Program-made: the position numbers and the translations under genes
NCBI GenBank assembly: GCA_002270565.1
Contig: NQMI01000003.1
Span: forward strand, 365,331-429,330
DNA from: Stenocarpella maydis
Taxonomy: Eukaryota > Ascomycota > Sordariomycetes > Diaporthales > Diaporthaceae
DNA: 64,000 bases
Direction of reading: 5' to 3'
Notes under the pieces: model-generated
The model's database searches: none
Told to the model about the DNA's origin: nothing
What the model saw: only the letters and a program-made list of their open reading frames with translations
In this document: one piece after another, positions 9,750 to 22,316 of the stretch
Layout: the number at the start of each line of letters is the position of its first letter
Position numbering within the stretch: position 1 is the stretch's first letter

Positions 9750-12700
9750 TTACTCCTCCATGTGGGCCTCGAGCCCACCCACCACCTTGAACCGACTCCC
9801 CACAAAGTTCTGGCCTCCAAAGTTCTGGCCTCCAAAGTTCTGGCCTCCAAAGTTCTGGCCTCCAAAGTTCTGGCCTCCAAAGTTCTGGCCTCCAAAGTTC
9901 TGGCCTCCAAAGTTCTGGCCTCCAAAGTNGGGCTGACGGGGGCCTCGGGGCTCGCGGCCCCGGCGCTGCCCTCGTTGGGGCTTAGGCCGCCGGGCGGCGT
10001 CTCGAGGATGCCCTCGTCGCTGCCGACGTGGTAGGGGTCGGCGAGGTCAACATCGACCTCGACCGCGTCGTAGCGCACCGTCGCGGGCACCGTGTGCAGC
10101 TGCATCGCCCTGCGGACCTGCTCCTGCTGCTGCTGCGGGTCGACGGGCGTCCTCATGAGGTCGGCGTCGAGGTCCATGTCCAGCAGACGCGCGGGGCTCG
10201 GCGTCGCGGCCGCTGCCACCAGCACGGCGGGCTGTAGGAGCTGCCGGTTGGTGGCGGTCAGGTGCGGCGGCACGAGGCGGGACTGGTTGGTGCTGGGCAT
10301 CTTGAGCTCGAGGCTCGGCCAGCCCCTGCCGCCGCCCGCGCGGGACGACTCGTCGAGGTCGATGACGAAGGGCGAGTTGAGCTCCAGGGCGAGGCGGTTG
10401 CGCTGCACCGTGTCCTTGATCTCCTGGACCTGCTTGTCGAGCGCGCCGCGCAGCGCGTTCTCCTGGCCGTTCTGCGTTGCCACCGCCGCCTTGCCGATGC
10501 CGCTCTGCCTCCTGACGTCGGCCGCGACGCGCCGCCACACGCGGTCGTACTCCCTCTGCGCAAAGGGGAACTCGACGATGCTCCGGTTGAGCCTGAGGCT
10601 CTTGGCCAGGAACTGGATGCTCGTCAGGTTCCAGCTGTTGTCCTGGCAGTCCACCATACTCAGCGTGCTGTTTTGCCGGATCACGCTGCCCAGCGTGCCG
10701 ACGTCGTCGCGGAGGTTCTGGTTGCGGATCCGCAGGTGCGTCAGCGTGGTGTTGGACGACAGGCCCCGCAGCGCCCGCGCGAACCCCTTGCCCAGCTGGC
10801 CCTCGTCGAGCTTGCCGCTGTACCCGGACAGGTCGAGGAACTTGACGCTGCGGTTCAGGGCGAAGAAGTCCTCGAGTGCCTCGCAGACGTCGGCACCACA
10901 CGGTGCGTCGGCCGGCGGTATCGGCGCCGTCCCCGCCATGCTCAGGAACGAGATGTTCCGGTTCATCGACAGCGCCCTCATCAGCGCCACGAAGCTCGCC
11001 TCCTCGCGGAACTCAACCATGTCCATGTGCAGGCCCGCCGGCCCCGGGGTCGAGTAGATGGCCCGACACAGGTCCTCGATCCCGTCCTCAAGCGGGTTGC
11101 CGCTGATGTGGAGGTGCACGTTGCTGTGCTCGCCCAGGGCGCGGATGAGGCGAGCCGCCTCCCGGCCGGTGATGCTGCAGTTGTTGAGCGCGATCTTGTG
11201 GATGGTGCAGGCCGGGTTGACGGGGCTCCTGTTGCGGGAGTCGGCGCGGTCGTACTGCCGCGGTTCGCATGGGAGCGGTTTCTGCGCGAGGAATGCCTCC
11301 AGGACATGCAGGGTTGCATCATTCATCTGACCTGGTCAGCCAAACCCTGTCCGAAGGCGTACGCCAGTCTGCTGGGATGTGACATACCTTGAATTTGGAC
11401 AGGTCCAACTCCTCGAGGTTCTCAAAGCGCGAGAGCGTCTCGAACGAGAACAATGGACCTTGGATCTCACCCATCAGGATGCCAGAGGCGTTGAGCTTCC
11501 GGAGGTCATAAATGACCTGCAACAGGTTGGCCAGTACCGAAGCGTGCAGCCGACCGCGGTTGCCAGACACATCCAAGTACTGCAGCGAGTGTCCCTGATG
11601 GAACAGAACCTCGAAGATATCCCGCAGTGCAAGATCCGACAGGCCGCAGTTTGAGATGTCAAGGCTTTGTATCTCAACCGACTGCGTCATCAAGGCCTCA
11701 ACTGTGTCACCTGGTCAGCCAACAGTCGCGGGCAGCGCAGATGAGGACTTGCTTACTCAAGGCCTCGACGTCTGCTGAGCGCAAGTAGTTCCCGCTCAGC
11801 AGCAGGCGGTTGCACCTTGTCAGGCCTAGCTCCAGCAGGTTCAGTATGGGGAACAGGAAGGCGGGCCATTTGCCAGTGGCCGACATCTCCCTGCGGACAG
11901 AGTTCTCCGGGAAGCAGCTGGTGAAATCTATCTGGCGGACAGTCTCGGAGCAGAATGCAAGGCCGTGCAGCTCCTGATGCAGGAGCGAGCCGTATTGCAC
12001 TGGGCCGAGCTCGGCATCTGTGAGGGCGATACCTGTTGTCAAATCAGCCATGCGCTCCGAGGTCGCCAGACGAGCCCGTGGGCAGGGACTCACAGCTGCG
12101 GTTCATATACGGGACAGACGTCTTCCCTTGGAGGTCCGTCTTGTCCCATAGGCCGGTGAGATCGACGCCATTGAAGGATATCGAGTTGAAGTATCCGTTA
12201 TATCTCAATGACCTCATGACTGCCAGGAGCTGCAGGTTGGTATACCTGTTCCCGGCCTTGGGCGGGAGCAGCCGGAACTCAGGGGCGAGTGCGGTCTTCC
12301 AGTTGATCTCCCACTCGACCGGTGAGCAGTGATAGGCGACAAGAAATGCGTCCAAGGTCCGCCTGAGACCCCCGTAGTTGTCACCGGGGATGAGAAGCTG
12401 GGGGTCCGCCAGTCCTGTCACCCGGAAGACCTCCATGGTTTGCAGGGTCGTTGGCCAGCACGGCTTCAGAAACCTGTCTGCTTTCATAAAGGTGATGACG
12501 ATCTGTCGATAGTACCTGCTGGCCAGCTCCAGGGTCACTGCCGGCTTGAAGGGTTCACTGTGACACGTTAGAATGGGTTGCTTGCTTGTCGGTGGGCCGC
12601 AGGAGGGTTCCAGGCTTACCGGAAACCCAGGACGAACCGCTCCTCGTGAACAGTCCAGTTGGCCCGGAAGACCTCCAGGTTCACCAGTCCGAACGACTGG

Positions 12701-13758
12701 TACCTCACATCCATCGCAGAGCCCGGCCCTGCCTCGATAAGATAGCAGAGGTTCCTCCCCACCGCCAGATACCAAGACGAGCCATCCTGGACCTTGCGCG
12801 TCTTGTCCAGCTTGCTGGAGTGGGCGTCGTCCCTGACGGACGTCCTCCTGACCACGGGGAATATCTCTGGCCTGCAGGTCTTGAAGCCGGGCTCCTCCTC
12901 GGCAAAGATCTTGAAGATCTGTGCTTCCACCTCGAGCGGGACCAGTGACGCCTCGGGGAACTCCTGGTTCTTGGCCTTGAGCTGTTGGGAGATCTTCATC
13001 ATGTGGTCTGAGCGCTCCTTGGGGAGGCAAAAGAAGATCTGCGTGCTGTTGTATGCGGCCCTCGCGGAGCTGGACTTCCACCAGATCTCGATCCCAAAGG
13101 ACGGCCGTGAGCTCTCGGCGAGGAAGACGGACACGACCATGTGGACCGGGATGACAAGCATCGGCTCCGGTTGGGGCGCCAGGCCGGTGTTCTCCCTGGC
13201 TGGCCCGGAGCCTATCTGGGGAAATGTGGCGAGGGCTTCGTTTTTGGTCTTCATCTTGACGATGTAGTCTTGTGTGACAACCAGATACGTCGGCTTGCTG
13301 CGCAGGACCTGGGGGTCCGCCTCGAGGGCGCAGTGGGCCTCGACCTGTTGCGTCTTCCAGTCGATGGCAGTCTTCCAGTCGATCCCAATGGTCGAGGACC
13401 GTGAGGACGAAAAAGATAACGAGTATGTTCTGGATATCCGACTGGCTGCCGACGATGTGATGGAGCTCCGTCGTTGCATGCTGTCGAAGGAGGAGAAGGA
13501 CCCTCTCTGCTTGTGTAGGACCCTCCGCCCTGGTGACCCCAAAGTCGGGGCATCCTCCAGCTCCAGGAGGGGAGACGTGGATGCCCGGCTGAGACTCCGT
13601 CTTACTGTTGTGAAGAAGCCGCTGTTCCTGTTCTCGAGTATGGAGCTTGCTGGTGAGCTGCCGGCGGGGCTGGAGTTTGTTGTCGGTGGCGGGTCGATAG
13701 TAGCCAGACCGGGTAGCGAAGGAGCTGAGCTCTGCCGCTTCCACTTTAGTAGATCCAT
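9750..13758 (-). CDS. PH-like/leucine-rich-repeat (RNI-like) protein, CARMIL-like architecture
   Basis: Five exons: 13758-12620, 12557-12094, 12032-11757, 11701-11388 and 11326-9750. Introns are 55-62 bp, GT...AG, with consistent phases; the protein is about 1250 aa. The N terminus is Ser-rich and basic. A beta-rich PH-like segment follows at about residues 155-265. Then comes a long array of leucine-rich repeats, with motifs such as LDISNCGLSDLAL, LQYLDVSGN, LEELDLSKF and LTHLRIRNQNL. The C terminus is disordered. A PH domain followed by RNI-type LRRs resembles CARMIL-type actin-capping regulators; that is architectural inference only. The C terminus passes an N at 9929 and eight 15-bp repeats. 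The frame VGSRFKVVGG...HMEE, ending at a stop at 9752-9750, looks like the true end, but it is out of phase with the upstream frame across the N. An in-frame ATG also exists at 13794. Confidence 0.8.
9804..9928. repeat. 15-bp tandem repeat (8 copies) inside the LRR gene
   Basis: Eight direct copies of a 15-bp unit (plus-strand core TTCTGGCCTCCAAAG). On the coding minus strand one frame reads Gly-Gly-Gln-Asn-Phe pentapeptides, another Thr-Leu-Glu-Ala-Arg. Copies are identical in the window and the array abuts an ambiguous base, so the copy number is probably collapsed or estimated. Confidence 0.9.
9929..9929. other. Assembly ambiguity (single N) at the edge of the tandem repeat
   Basis: A single N follows the 15-bp array. 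Upstream of it the LRR protein reads ...ASPEAPVS. Downstream the plausible frame (NF-GGQNF repeats) needs one extra base, modulo 3. The N therefore hides an unknown length rather than one unknown base. Confidence 0.8.
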
Positions 13759-16283
13759 GGTGGTATTTTCTTTCTTTCTTTCTGGAATAGACAATAAACC
13801 CAGGTCTTATCCAGACGGCCACTCGTCGAACAGCCGACCGGAATGGAGGGCAGGGCTGCGGCCGTCCAGTGCTATAACAGTCGTACCTAGATTGGTTCTC
13901 GTGGGTTTGACGTCAGGCTGGTCCCGACAAGGCGCACCTCCTGGCCCGGGCCTCTCGAACAAGTTCCCGCGCGGGGCGGGTCGTGGGTCGAGGAAGTGCG
14001 GACAATTAAAGTAATCTGAGGTGCCAAGCTAGGATGACAGGCGGGAGGGTGTGGATATCCAGACGAGAGAGTGGGATGATGTCGTCGCAGCCCAGGAGGC
14101 GGGAATGACACCCCAGTCCAGCGAGATATCAGGGGCAGAGAGAGCTCGCACCTCTACCTGGCACGGCACAGGCAGAGGGTGAATCCCAAGGTCCCGGGAG
14201 GAGGAGGAGAATATAGAAACAATTCAACGCTGAGGGAGTCAAGGGATTTTGCACACGGCAAGGAGCTATGCGTCTCGGAAATGATGAAGCTGCCGAGGTG
14301 TGGGTGGTGCGAGGGAAGAAGGCGATGTTGGCCGGGGCACTGCATTCAAGACGGGGCAACTCGTGCTGATGAGCCGCCTCCGCCAACACTATACAAGCTC
14401 GTGATGAGCCGGACTAGAGGCGAGTCGAGACTCGACGGCGCTCCTTGCTCTATGTTCCTTTCTCTCTCTCTTTCTCTCTCTCTGTCTCTCTCCCGCGTGC
14501 ACACACACACACACTCCGGGCCGTCGAGGGCACCGGGATCAGAGGCGTGGCAGTCGGGCCATAAGACCAGCTCTCAAGGTGTGATCTGCTGGTCTCAGCT
14601 TCGATCAGGACGATCAGGGTGCGAGACAAGAGATGTCTGTGGGGCCGCCGTTGGCCTCGGACCGGCAGTCAGGTTGGGTATAACGACGGCTCACCTCGGT
14701 AGCCAAAAATCGCACCAGCTCGATCCGGAGATAGCACGCGCGAGAAATGAGGAATGGGGCGGGACGTGCTCTCCACCAGAGGGGGGGTTGGTTGTGCTTG
14801 GTGCTCGTGCAGAGGGGGAGGGATCTCGAAGGAGCTGAGCAGGAGCAGGATCTAATTCTGTAGCGGTGGCCACATCCGCCGGCCTCGTCTGGATGCAACG
14901 ACAACACCAACAACAACAGGGGCGGGCTGTGCTTGCCTGTTCACCGCGGCGAGGCAGCAGTGACGATGATGGGAAGACAAAGGTGTGCAGGATGGTAGCG
15001 GGTGGAGACAGAAACAGCTAGAGGATGCGCATGTAAATCCGATGCAGATGCACGAAGAGACGGGCGTATGTACTAGAGGGCAGGAGGTGAAGGGGATGGA
15101 CGGGCGGATGGCCACACTACTTGAGACGGGAGAGGTAACTTGGAAGTACAATCAGGTACATAGGCAGGTTAATAAGAGCCGGTTCTGGTCTGGTTGGCGG
15201 TACTGTAGAACAGACTGGAAGACGGACAGACGGACAGACAGATGGATGGATGGAAGAAGCACACGGATGGATGGACAGATGGAGAAACACACAGACAGAC
15301 AGGCAGAACAGACGGGAAGGATGGATCATCAGCAGCGAAGAGTGGAAGTGAAAGAGAGAGAGGCTCGGTCAGAACCAGTCAGTCGCCTCTCAAATTCTGC
15401 CACAACTTAATTAGAAACTGCAGCGCAGACATGGAAAAGTTGGGAATTCGCCATATCGGGCGACCATTGTCCATGGGCTTCTCTCTCTCCTCTCTCTCTC
15501 TCTCTCTTTTTTTACCTTGCTCGCCCTTCTTGGTTGCAAGGATGCGACCATATGCACATAGCATGCACAAGCAACAGATAGCAAGGGAGCCGGGGTGGCT
15601 GGCCATGGCTGCTGGGCGGTGCGGAGCTGTGCGCTCTCTCAGTGGCCTGACGCGGCAGCCCGAGGGGACAGCCCCGGCCGCGATGATGTTATCCACGGCT
15701 ATCATCCTGTTTGTGGGCCCGTCGACGCATGCTGGCATGGGGGGTAATTGCCCAATGACATGGCCGCCCAGGCCACCATCCTCCTCTTCTTGGTCCTCAC
15801 CACGAGCCTCATCCCGTGTCCTGTATGGCTGCATGTTCTGACTGTACGCCACCTGTGCTGTCCTGTCGTACGAATTCATGTCGTAATGAGCCTGCGAGTC
15901 TGCACGCACACATGTCTGTCGCACATCTCCCTACGAGGCACGACCCGATACAATTTTGGTGAATTGCACATGTGCTTGCTTTTCTTTTTCAGTCTTTAGT
16001 ACGTATCTCTTCCCCTGCGGCACCGTCATCCCCGTGATGTTGGACGGCAGTGTGTCGTTTATCTACCGCACCCTATCACCCTGCCACCCCTGCCTACCTG
16101 CTTACTACCTAGGTAGCGACTTGTCGACGTCGTGTTGCGCCACCAACCATGTCGCGTATTACTTGTCCCTTCTTGCTATCGTCGATGGTGTCAAATTCCC
16201 TATGATCCTGCACTCGTCGTCGTGGCCCCCAGCGCCGGGGTGCTCGGGAGGAGGAGGACACGAGGGTAATGCGCCAGAGTACA

Positions 16284-16285
<2 letters not shown>

Positions 16286-16318
<33 letters not shown>

Positions 16319-16326
16319 TAAAAATA
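16286..16326. repeat. (AAT)n microsatellite
   Basis: About eleven near-perfect AAT units with a few interruptions at the right end, in non-coding DNA. Confidence 0.9.
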
Positions 16327-19300
16327 ATTCTCTTCAATATCGCGTCTCCACGTTCCGCAGATGCGGAATACTGATGCTACAGCGACGGACAGCAGACATA
16401 ATCTGGGCTTGACCGTGGTACCACAAACCACGACACCAGCGATCAACTTGCCACATTGTTCCCCATAATTCGGGTATGGATTTCCCTGTGCGACAGGCCG
16501 GTCGCCGGCGACAAAGCTGCTGCGCAATCTGAAGTCCCACCCAAGCTGAAGGATCGTCACGGGCCTCTACTGCATATGTACGTAGGGTTTCTCACTGACA
16601 CAAGGAGACAAACTCAGGTACAGACACTGTACCCGTAGTGTACCGTGGTGCACCCTCCTGCTAGCCGGCGGTTGTCTCCCCATCCTTTTGCTTCGAGTAT
16701 AGTGCGTACGTCCATTACGCGACAACTCTGCAAGTGCCAAAAGTTCAAAACCAGGAGCCGGTTGTTAGCCCTGCTGGCCTGCTAGCCCTGGCGCCGGGAG
16801 GCCTAGGGAAATGAGGACGCCGGCAGGGACTCCTCCCGGGGTTAGCTCCAGGTGTACGTAACTTGGCCTCTCCAGCCATCAGACAGAAGTGCTGCAACAT
16901 TTGGCCGCATCCGGTGCGGGCAAAGGCGTGACGGGCAGACTAGCCAAGGAGCTTCTGACGGGGGGGCGGGGGAGAGATGCTGGGCGACATGTGAGCTTTC
17001 TGTCGCGGCCCTGGGGTCGTCAGACTTCTTTGAACGAAAGTGCAGCCGCCATGTCAGTACCGTGGTTCCATTGGAGAACGCGTCAGCTGGGGGCGGCAAA
17101 GAAAGGCACAATCGGCCCAACTCTCGCTCGGAATGGCCCCGGCCCCCGTCAGTCAATGACACGGCTCAGAGCGAAACTGGGTGTGGGGTACTCTGTAGAG
17201 CGAGCGACCTGCATACCACATCTGACATCTCGACTGTGGCTGACGTGGTTGTGGCGTTTGAGAGGCGGAAGAGTGTGGCTTGCCTCGAGAGTGTGGTCTG
17301 ACTGCTGACTGTTCATCCGTCTGTGCGGCCATCTTGCGGTGGCTGAATGACTGACAGCCACCGCAAATCCTACTCGGACGCGCGTGTACGTTTCTCTGTT
17401 GTGCAAGGAAGAGAGAGAGAGGGGGGGGGGAGAATGTGAAACCACGTATCGTCAGAGGCGGTCAGCTCCCGTATATCCATGGCCCTCTATCTGTCGTGCT
17501 TGCTCTGCTGTGCCCGCGTACAGAGATTGCACCTCGCCGTCTGCCGTACCACGTCCGGATTACTGCTGGTGACCTCCAGATGTCTATACAGCAGGGACCG
17601 CGGCAGCCCTCGGTGTGAGGCCGATATCAAGGAGGAGCACGCCCAAACAGACGAGGGACCAAAGCCCATGCATCCCTAACTTGTGGGCACCATGTAATCA
17701 GCCCTTGTCCAGCCATCAATTCCTCGCTTGCGCCCCACCCCCCCTCCCCGCCGGGGCGAGAATGGTGACGGGATCTCGAGTTTCCGGAAGGGGGTCCTAC
17801 AATGTTGTGGCGAAAGGTGAGCTCCATGTTGTGCAGGGCATGCATCTTGCCTCGTCCACGACATTGCTTGGTCGTTCCGTCGGGAACCCGACCTTCCCTC
17901 CTGCCCGCCGATGCTCGGAATAAGACTGAATTGTTCCTCTGCGTGTTTCAGAAACGACGTTACCATCTTCTTGTTTGTTTGTTTGTCCATGTGTATCGGC
18001 ATCTTCTGTTGCCTCCGCTCCTCCCTCCCCGGAGGATGTCACCTACCGAGGTAGGCTTTGATAATCGCAGGGGGTCGACAATTTCCTTGTTAAGGTTCCC
18101 AGGCCGTCGATACGACAGTATCACTTGACCCGAGATGCCGGTGCACAATGGGGAATGTGTGTGACCGGCCCCACGAAAGCCAAGATGTCGGTCCCTGCAC
18201 GAAGGGTATTATGCGAGTGCATCGTACTATGTATCGTACGCTTCCTTCGGGTACACACAAGAAGAGTTCACCATTTTTTTGCCTCCAGTTGACAAGGAAC
18301 AAATCTGTGTGATACTGTACCACACACCGCATTGATCAAGGTTAGAGATCAGCTCAAGCTTAAAGGCTAGCGAGGGCCGACGAATGATCTGCTTGTTTCA
18401 TGATGTCCTGCCACTGCCAGGCTGGGGTGTATTGATTTTGCTCCTGTCTTTAAGGTTGCGTTTGCCGGCCCTCGGAATCATAAGAAACTGTGTTGTTTCC
18501 CTCGGTTGCTATGCGACTCGTGATAAGAGGTTCACACAGTCTGGGCAAGCTACAGGGGAATCTCCACCCCCATGTGACCCACAGAACATGCACATGTTTT
18601 CCATCGGTTGAATGAAGAAGCATGAACACGGTCCCGCATTTTTATACCTCCCAATTGTTTCAAGTAGATCGCCCCGGCGCTAGGGCGCCAAGCGTTCGTA
18701 AAACGCCCATCGCGAATCATTCCGCCCTGGTCGCGATGAACGCTACCTTTCCACGGGGGGCAAGTGAGGGGAGCCGTGGGAGCCGTGAAAACGAGTGGGA
18801 GACAACAAGTGCGGCGGAAGGGAAAAAAAAGGTTTCCTCCGGTCGTTACAGTCCAAGCACACGTCTGTGCCCGCGGGCTCGGCGTTGCTTCTCTCCGCCT
18901 TCCTGGCATCCCGGGTCGCATTTGACGATGCACACACGCCGGAACCCGACGGAACGACCAACCTGTGCACGTGGTGGACATTGCACCTCGCGGCCTGCGG
19001 AAGGCTCCAACCCCCCGCCGCGAACCCCTGGGGGTAGGCTGTCGCAGGATTGGGGACAGCCTTTCTAAAGTTTGTTTATCGGAGCAAAGGCAGATGGCCA
19101 CGCAGAGGCTCTCCTGGCACACGGGCGCGAGATTTTGCAGAGCTGACGGCGGCGTCATCGCTGGCTGAGACCGGGGGACGCGAAAGAGAAGGCCCAAAGC
19201 GATGGTGATGTGACGCGCATCACCATCCAGTCCGGCTCTATCGGCCAGGGCTGGCAGGGCGGCAGGGCGGCAGGGCAGGCCGTGAATGCTGGTTGCGGCC

Positions 19301-20651
19301 CAGGGGGACGGACCTCCAGGAGACGAAAGTGCTACGATGCTCGCCAGCCTCCATTGGTTGTCGATGGATCTTCCCACGTCGGCTGGTCGGCAATCTGCCA
19401 ATCTGCTCAACTTTTGGCCAGGAGGATGAGGATGCGGGTACGACAGGATGACCTCGATGGCTGGGATAGTAGGACAAATATGTTATGCTGATCCGTCAAT
19501 GATCGCTTCGGGGATGACTTCACCCGGCGACTATCTCCATTTCCCTCTGGCCGTTGGTTAATGCGGCCCAGAGGATGGGCTGTTGGTCAATGGGGCAGTG
19601 GGACTTGAGGACAAGGCCAGCAGAGGCAAATGTGGCGTGGCGAGTGAGTGCCTCCGGACAGGCTGACAGGGCAGAAATAAGAGAGGAACAGAGTACAGAT
19701 TACCAGCAGCGTCTACCACATACGGCGTGGCCAGGCCCTGTTTCCAGGTCTAATGCGTGCCGACGCAACCAGCCAGGCTCCAGAGTGTGGTGGCCGTCAG
19801 GCGCTGGCCCAGGTTTCAAGTTGGGAGCTGAGGTCGCATCTTGGCGACCAGGCAGCCAGGGCAGCCAGGCTGTCAGGATGTCAGTCTGCCGTCGCCTGCC
19901 AGGCGCTGGCATGGACTGGCCTCTGACTGGCAGACCCCCCTGGAGCAGAAGACCACGAGCAGCGAGTGGGATACGGGGTAGACAGGCAGTGGTAACCTTG
20001 TCTGCCAGAGCCTCATCGAAAACGACGGCGTGCTGAGCCACTCGACCAAGCTGGCTGGCTGGCCGTTGGTCTCGAGCTTATAGTTCAAGCTAGCAGCCCA
20101 TCGTTTGGGTGTGCTAGCCGGCGACAGATAGCACGGTTCTCAATCCCCCAATCCATCCGCGACGGGCACAGATACTCCGAGGGCAGAAGAAGAACAAGTG
20201 AGTCCCGACGGAGTGTCGGGAACAACAAGGTCTGACCGGCCGACAGGTGGTCCGTGGAAACAGCCGAGCCAAGCTCGTGGTTGCGGGTCGTCGGATGTGT
20301 GAGGTCAAAGAGCCTTTCAGAGGAATGAGAAAAATGTTGAGATGGGAGGGACGATGGATGGCACATGGTTTTGCTTGCGGCACTCGAATGTTTCGGGCCA
20401 TGGTTGTGAAGTCATGACATGATCAAGTGAAGGTGACATGACCCACACGCACGGCATGCACATGGGCTGCAAGCTGGTAGTGCGGCAGATACCACCTACC
20501 TACTATAGGTACATATGTATGTAAGCTGTTTGAGGATGCTTACTATTTACGGTGCTTGAGGTGAGGTGTGCATTCTGACCTGTCCATCCATCATGTGTTA
20601 TTTGTGTCTCCTCTGTTGTGCTTGTCGACTTGGCAGGGGGCAACCATTCTC

Positions 20652-20685
20652 GGTTTTCGATTTTCGATTTTCGATTTTCGATTTT
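20652..20685. repeat. Heptanucleotide repeat (ATTTTCG)n
   Basis: Four to five direct copies of a 7-bp unit in the gene-poor region upstream of the MAPKKK gene. Confidence 0.85.
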
Positions 20686-22316
20686 GTATATTCCATTTTT
20701 GTTCCATGACAGCCAGCCCTGGCGTTGGTACCTTTTGTCGTCCGTGTTTTCCACAAGTGCCAAGGGTTGTGTTGTGGATGGCTTCTGTTTGTTTGGTTTA
20801 CTATGTATCTACCTACTATTGTAGTATGAGCATATACAGTACGGAGTACATACTGAGAGAGTTTGTAGTCATTCATATTGTTGCAGAGAGGGCAAAAAAA
20901 GATAGGGGGGCATGGCTCGTGCTCGGCCGCCCCACCCCTGCTCGCAAACCCCCTCCCACCACTAGCCCACGTTTCAAGCTGGGCGCCACTGGACGAGCTG
21001 CCGCCCGTTGCAGCAGGGGGGTCCTCCTGCACACTGGCTCTGCAGCAGTATGCTCACTCCTGCAGACCTGTCGGGCTGGCTGAGGCTCTCTGGTCGTGTC
21101 CACTTTGGTGTCCACCTTTCTCTCTATCTTTGCTCAGCGCCAATCCAATCAAGCCCTGCCTGCTGCCAGCTTCTGTAATCCTCGGGTGGGTTGGCCCCCA
21201 AGACCACAGCTAACTATTTGCCCTCGTGCATTGTCTCACCCTGACCCTCGCTTCCGCCCTCGTTCTCGCCCTCGCCCGGCGTCTTGCTCGACTGCTTGCT
21301 CCAACTGCTCGGCTGCTACTCCTGCCTGCCGTCACTGGCCACTGCCTCTCCGTCCCTGCGACTCCTCCTCCACCTCACCCGCCTTTTCCTGCTGCTACTG
21401 CCGCTGCCCCTACCCTGGACCTTGAACCTCGATTCTCCTCCTCCACCAAAGGACCCATACACCACCACACGTTTCTTCCCCCTTCCATCTTTTGTTTCTC
21501 CTTTTATCCCTCCTTCGCACCCCGCCACGCTCGCATTGATCACTTCTTGTAAAAGAGAGATCCCGCCCCGGCTCTTCTTTGACTAGAATGATCCCGCTCC
21601 CCGAACGCAATGCTCTGACAGGTCGGACGTGACACGGCAGACGCCTCGAATATACTCGTCTCTTTCCCTTTTGGCCCTGCACGCCGCCTGGGCAGCCCTC
21701 TCCCCAGGCAACCTAATCGAAATCGGATACACATCGAATATTATCGGATCCCATCACTTGTGACGCTGAGCGCTGAACGCCGAACGCCTTGCTGTGCCTG
21801 GGCCCATTTCTTATCTGCCAGCCTTTTAAATCATCGACCCATCGCCCACCCCGTCCATCACGACTACTAGATACGGCCGCGACCGTGTCAGCAGATAAAC
21901 CCTGCCACCTCCACCCCGCGACCCCTTCCTCGCTCGGTTATCCGAATCCTTGACGGCTGAGGCCTTGTGTGTGCCCTCTCTGTGCCTCGGGTTTGAGAGT
22001 ACTTGACCACTCCGGCCTGCCCCCCTCCCCCCAAACGTCCTGATTTCCCCAACGTGGTGCACCTGGCCGGCTCCATACACTACGACGCGACAAGACACAA
22101 TACGACTGCTTTCCACGCCTCGTCCAGCACCACACATACATCATTGGACCCTGAATTATCCCAAGACCATCCACCCCACACGCCCATACCGGCGACACTA
22201 CGGCCCAGGCTGTCCAGGCCAGCGTGCCACTCGTGCCTCAGAACCAGTCTACCCAGACTCGGTCTCACGCCCTACATACCCCAGACAACGTCCTCAACCC
22301 TGCAAATCTGTCCATA

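Larger units (their letters stand above)
13759..22316. other. 8.6-kb gene-poor region rich in simple repeats
   Basis: No gene could be supported on either strand. Open frames such as those at 14179-14838 and 18550-19410 have biased composition and no motifs. Simple repeats are frequent: TTTC repeats near 13768, (CT)n at about 14459-14492 and 15481-15511, GACA/GGACAGAC-rich DNA at about 15215-15310, (AAT)n at about 16286-16326, and ATTTTCG heptamers at 20652-20685. A perfect CTACCTAGGTAG palindrome lies at 16105-16116. The right-hand 1-2 kb is CT-rich and probably contains the leader of the MAPKKK gene. An unannotated non-coding transcript cannot be excluded. Confidence 0.5.

Noticed and set aside
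9662..9930. TLEAR repeat tail reading on to a stop at 9662
   Set aside because: Depends on treating the N as exactly one base; the alternative frame gives a more protein-like end. Kept as an open question in the findings.
10262..11392. 376-codon plus-strand frame and other long frames at 10.0-11.4 kb
   Set aside because: Shadows of the GC-rich LRR exon 5.
14179..14838. 219-codon plus-strand frame
   Set aside because: Runs through CT and CA simple repeats (Ser-Leu and His-Thr repeats), no domain.
15200..15320. Candidate CRISPR-like or satellite array (GGACAGAC repeats)
   Set aside because: Imperfect short microsatellite, no spacer structure; CRISPR arrays are not expected in a fungal nuclear genome.
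18550..19410. 286-codon minus-strand open frame in the gene-poor region
   Set aside because: Composition is irregular (Arg/Pro/Cys-rich, no motifs), other frames overlap it on both strands, and no splice-compatible neighbours exist. Chance frame in GC-rich DNA.
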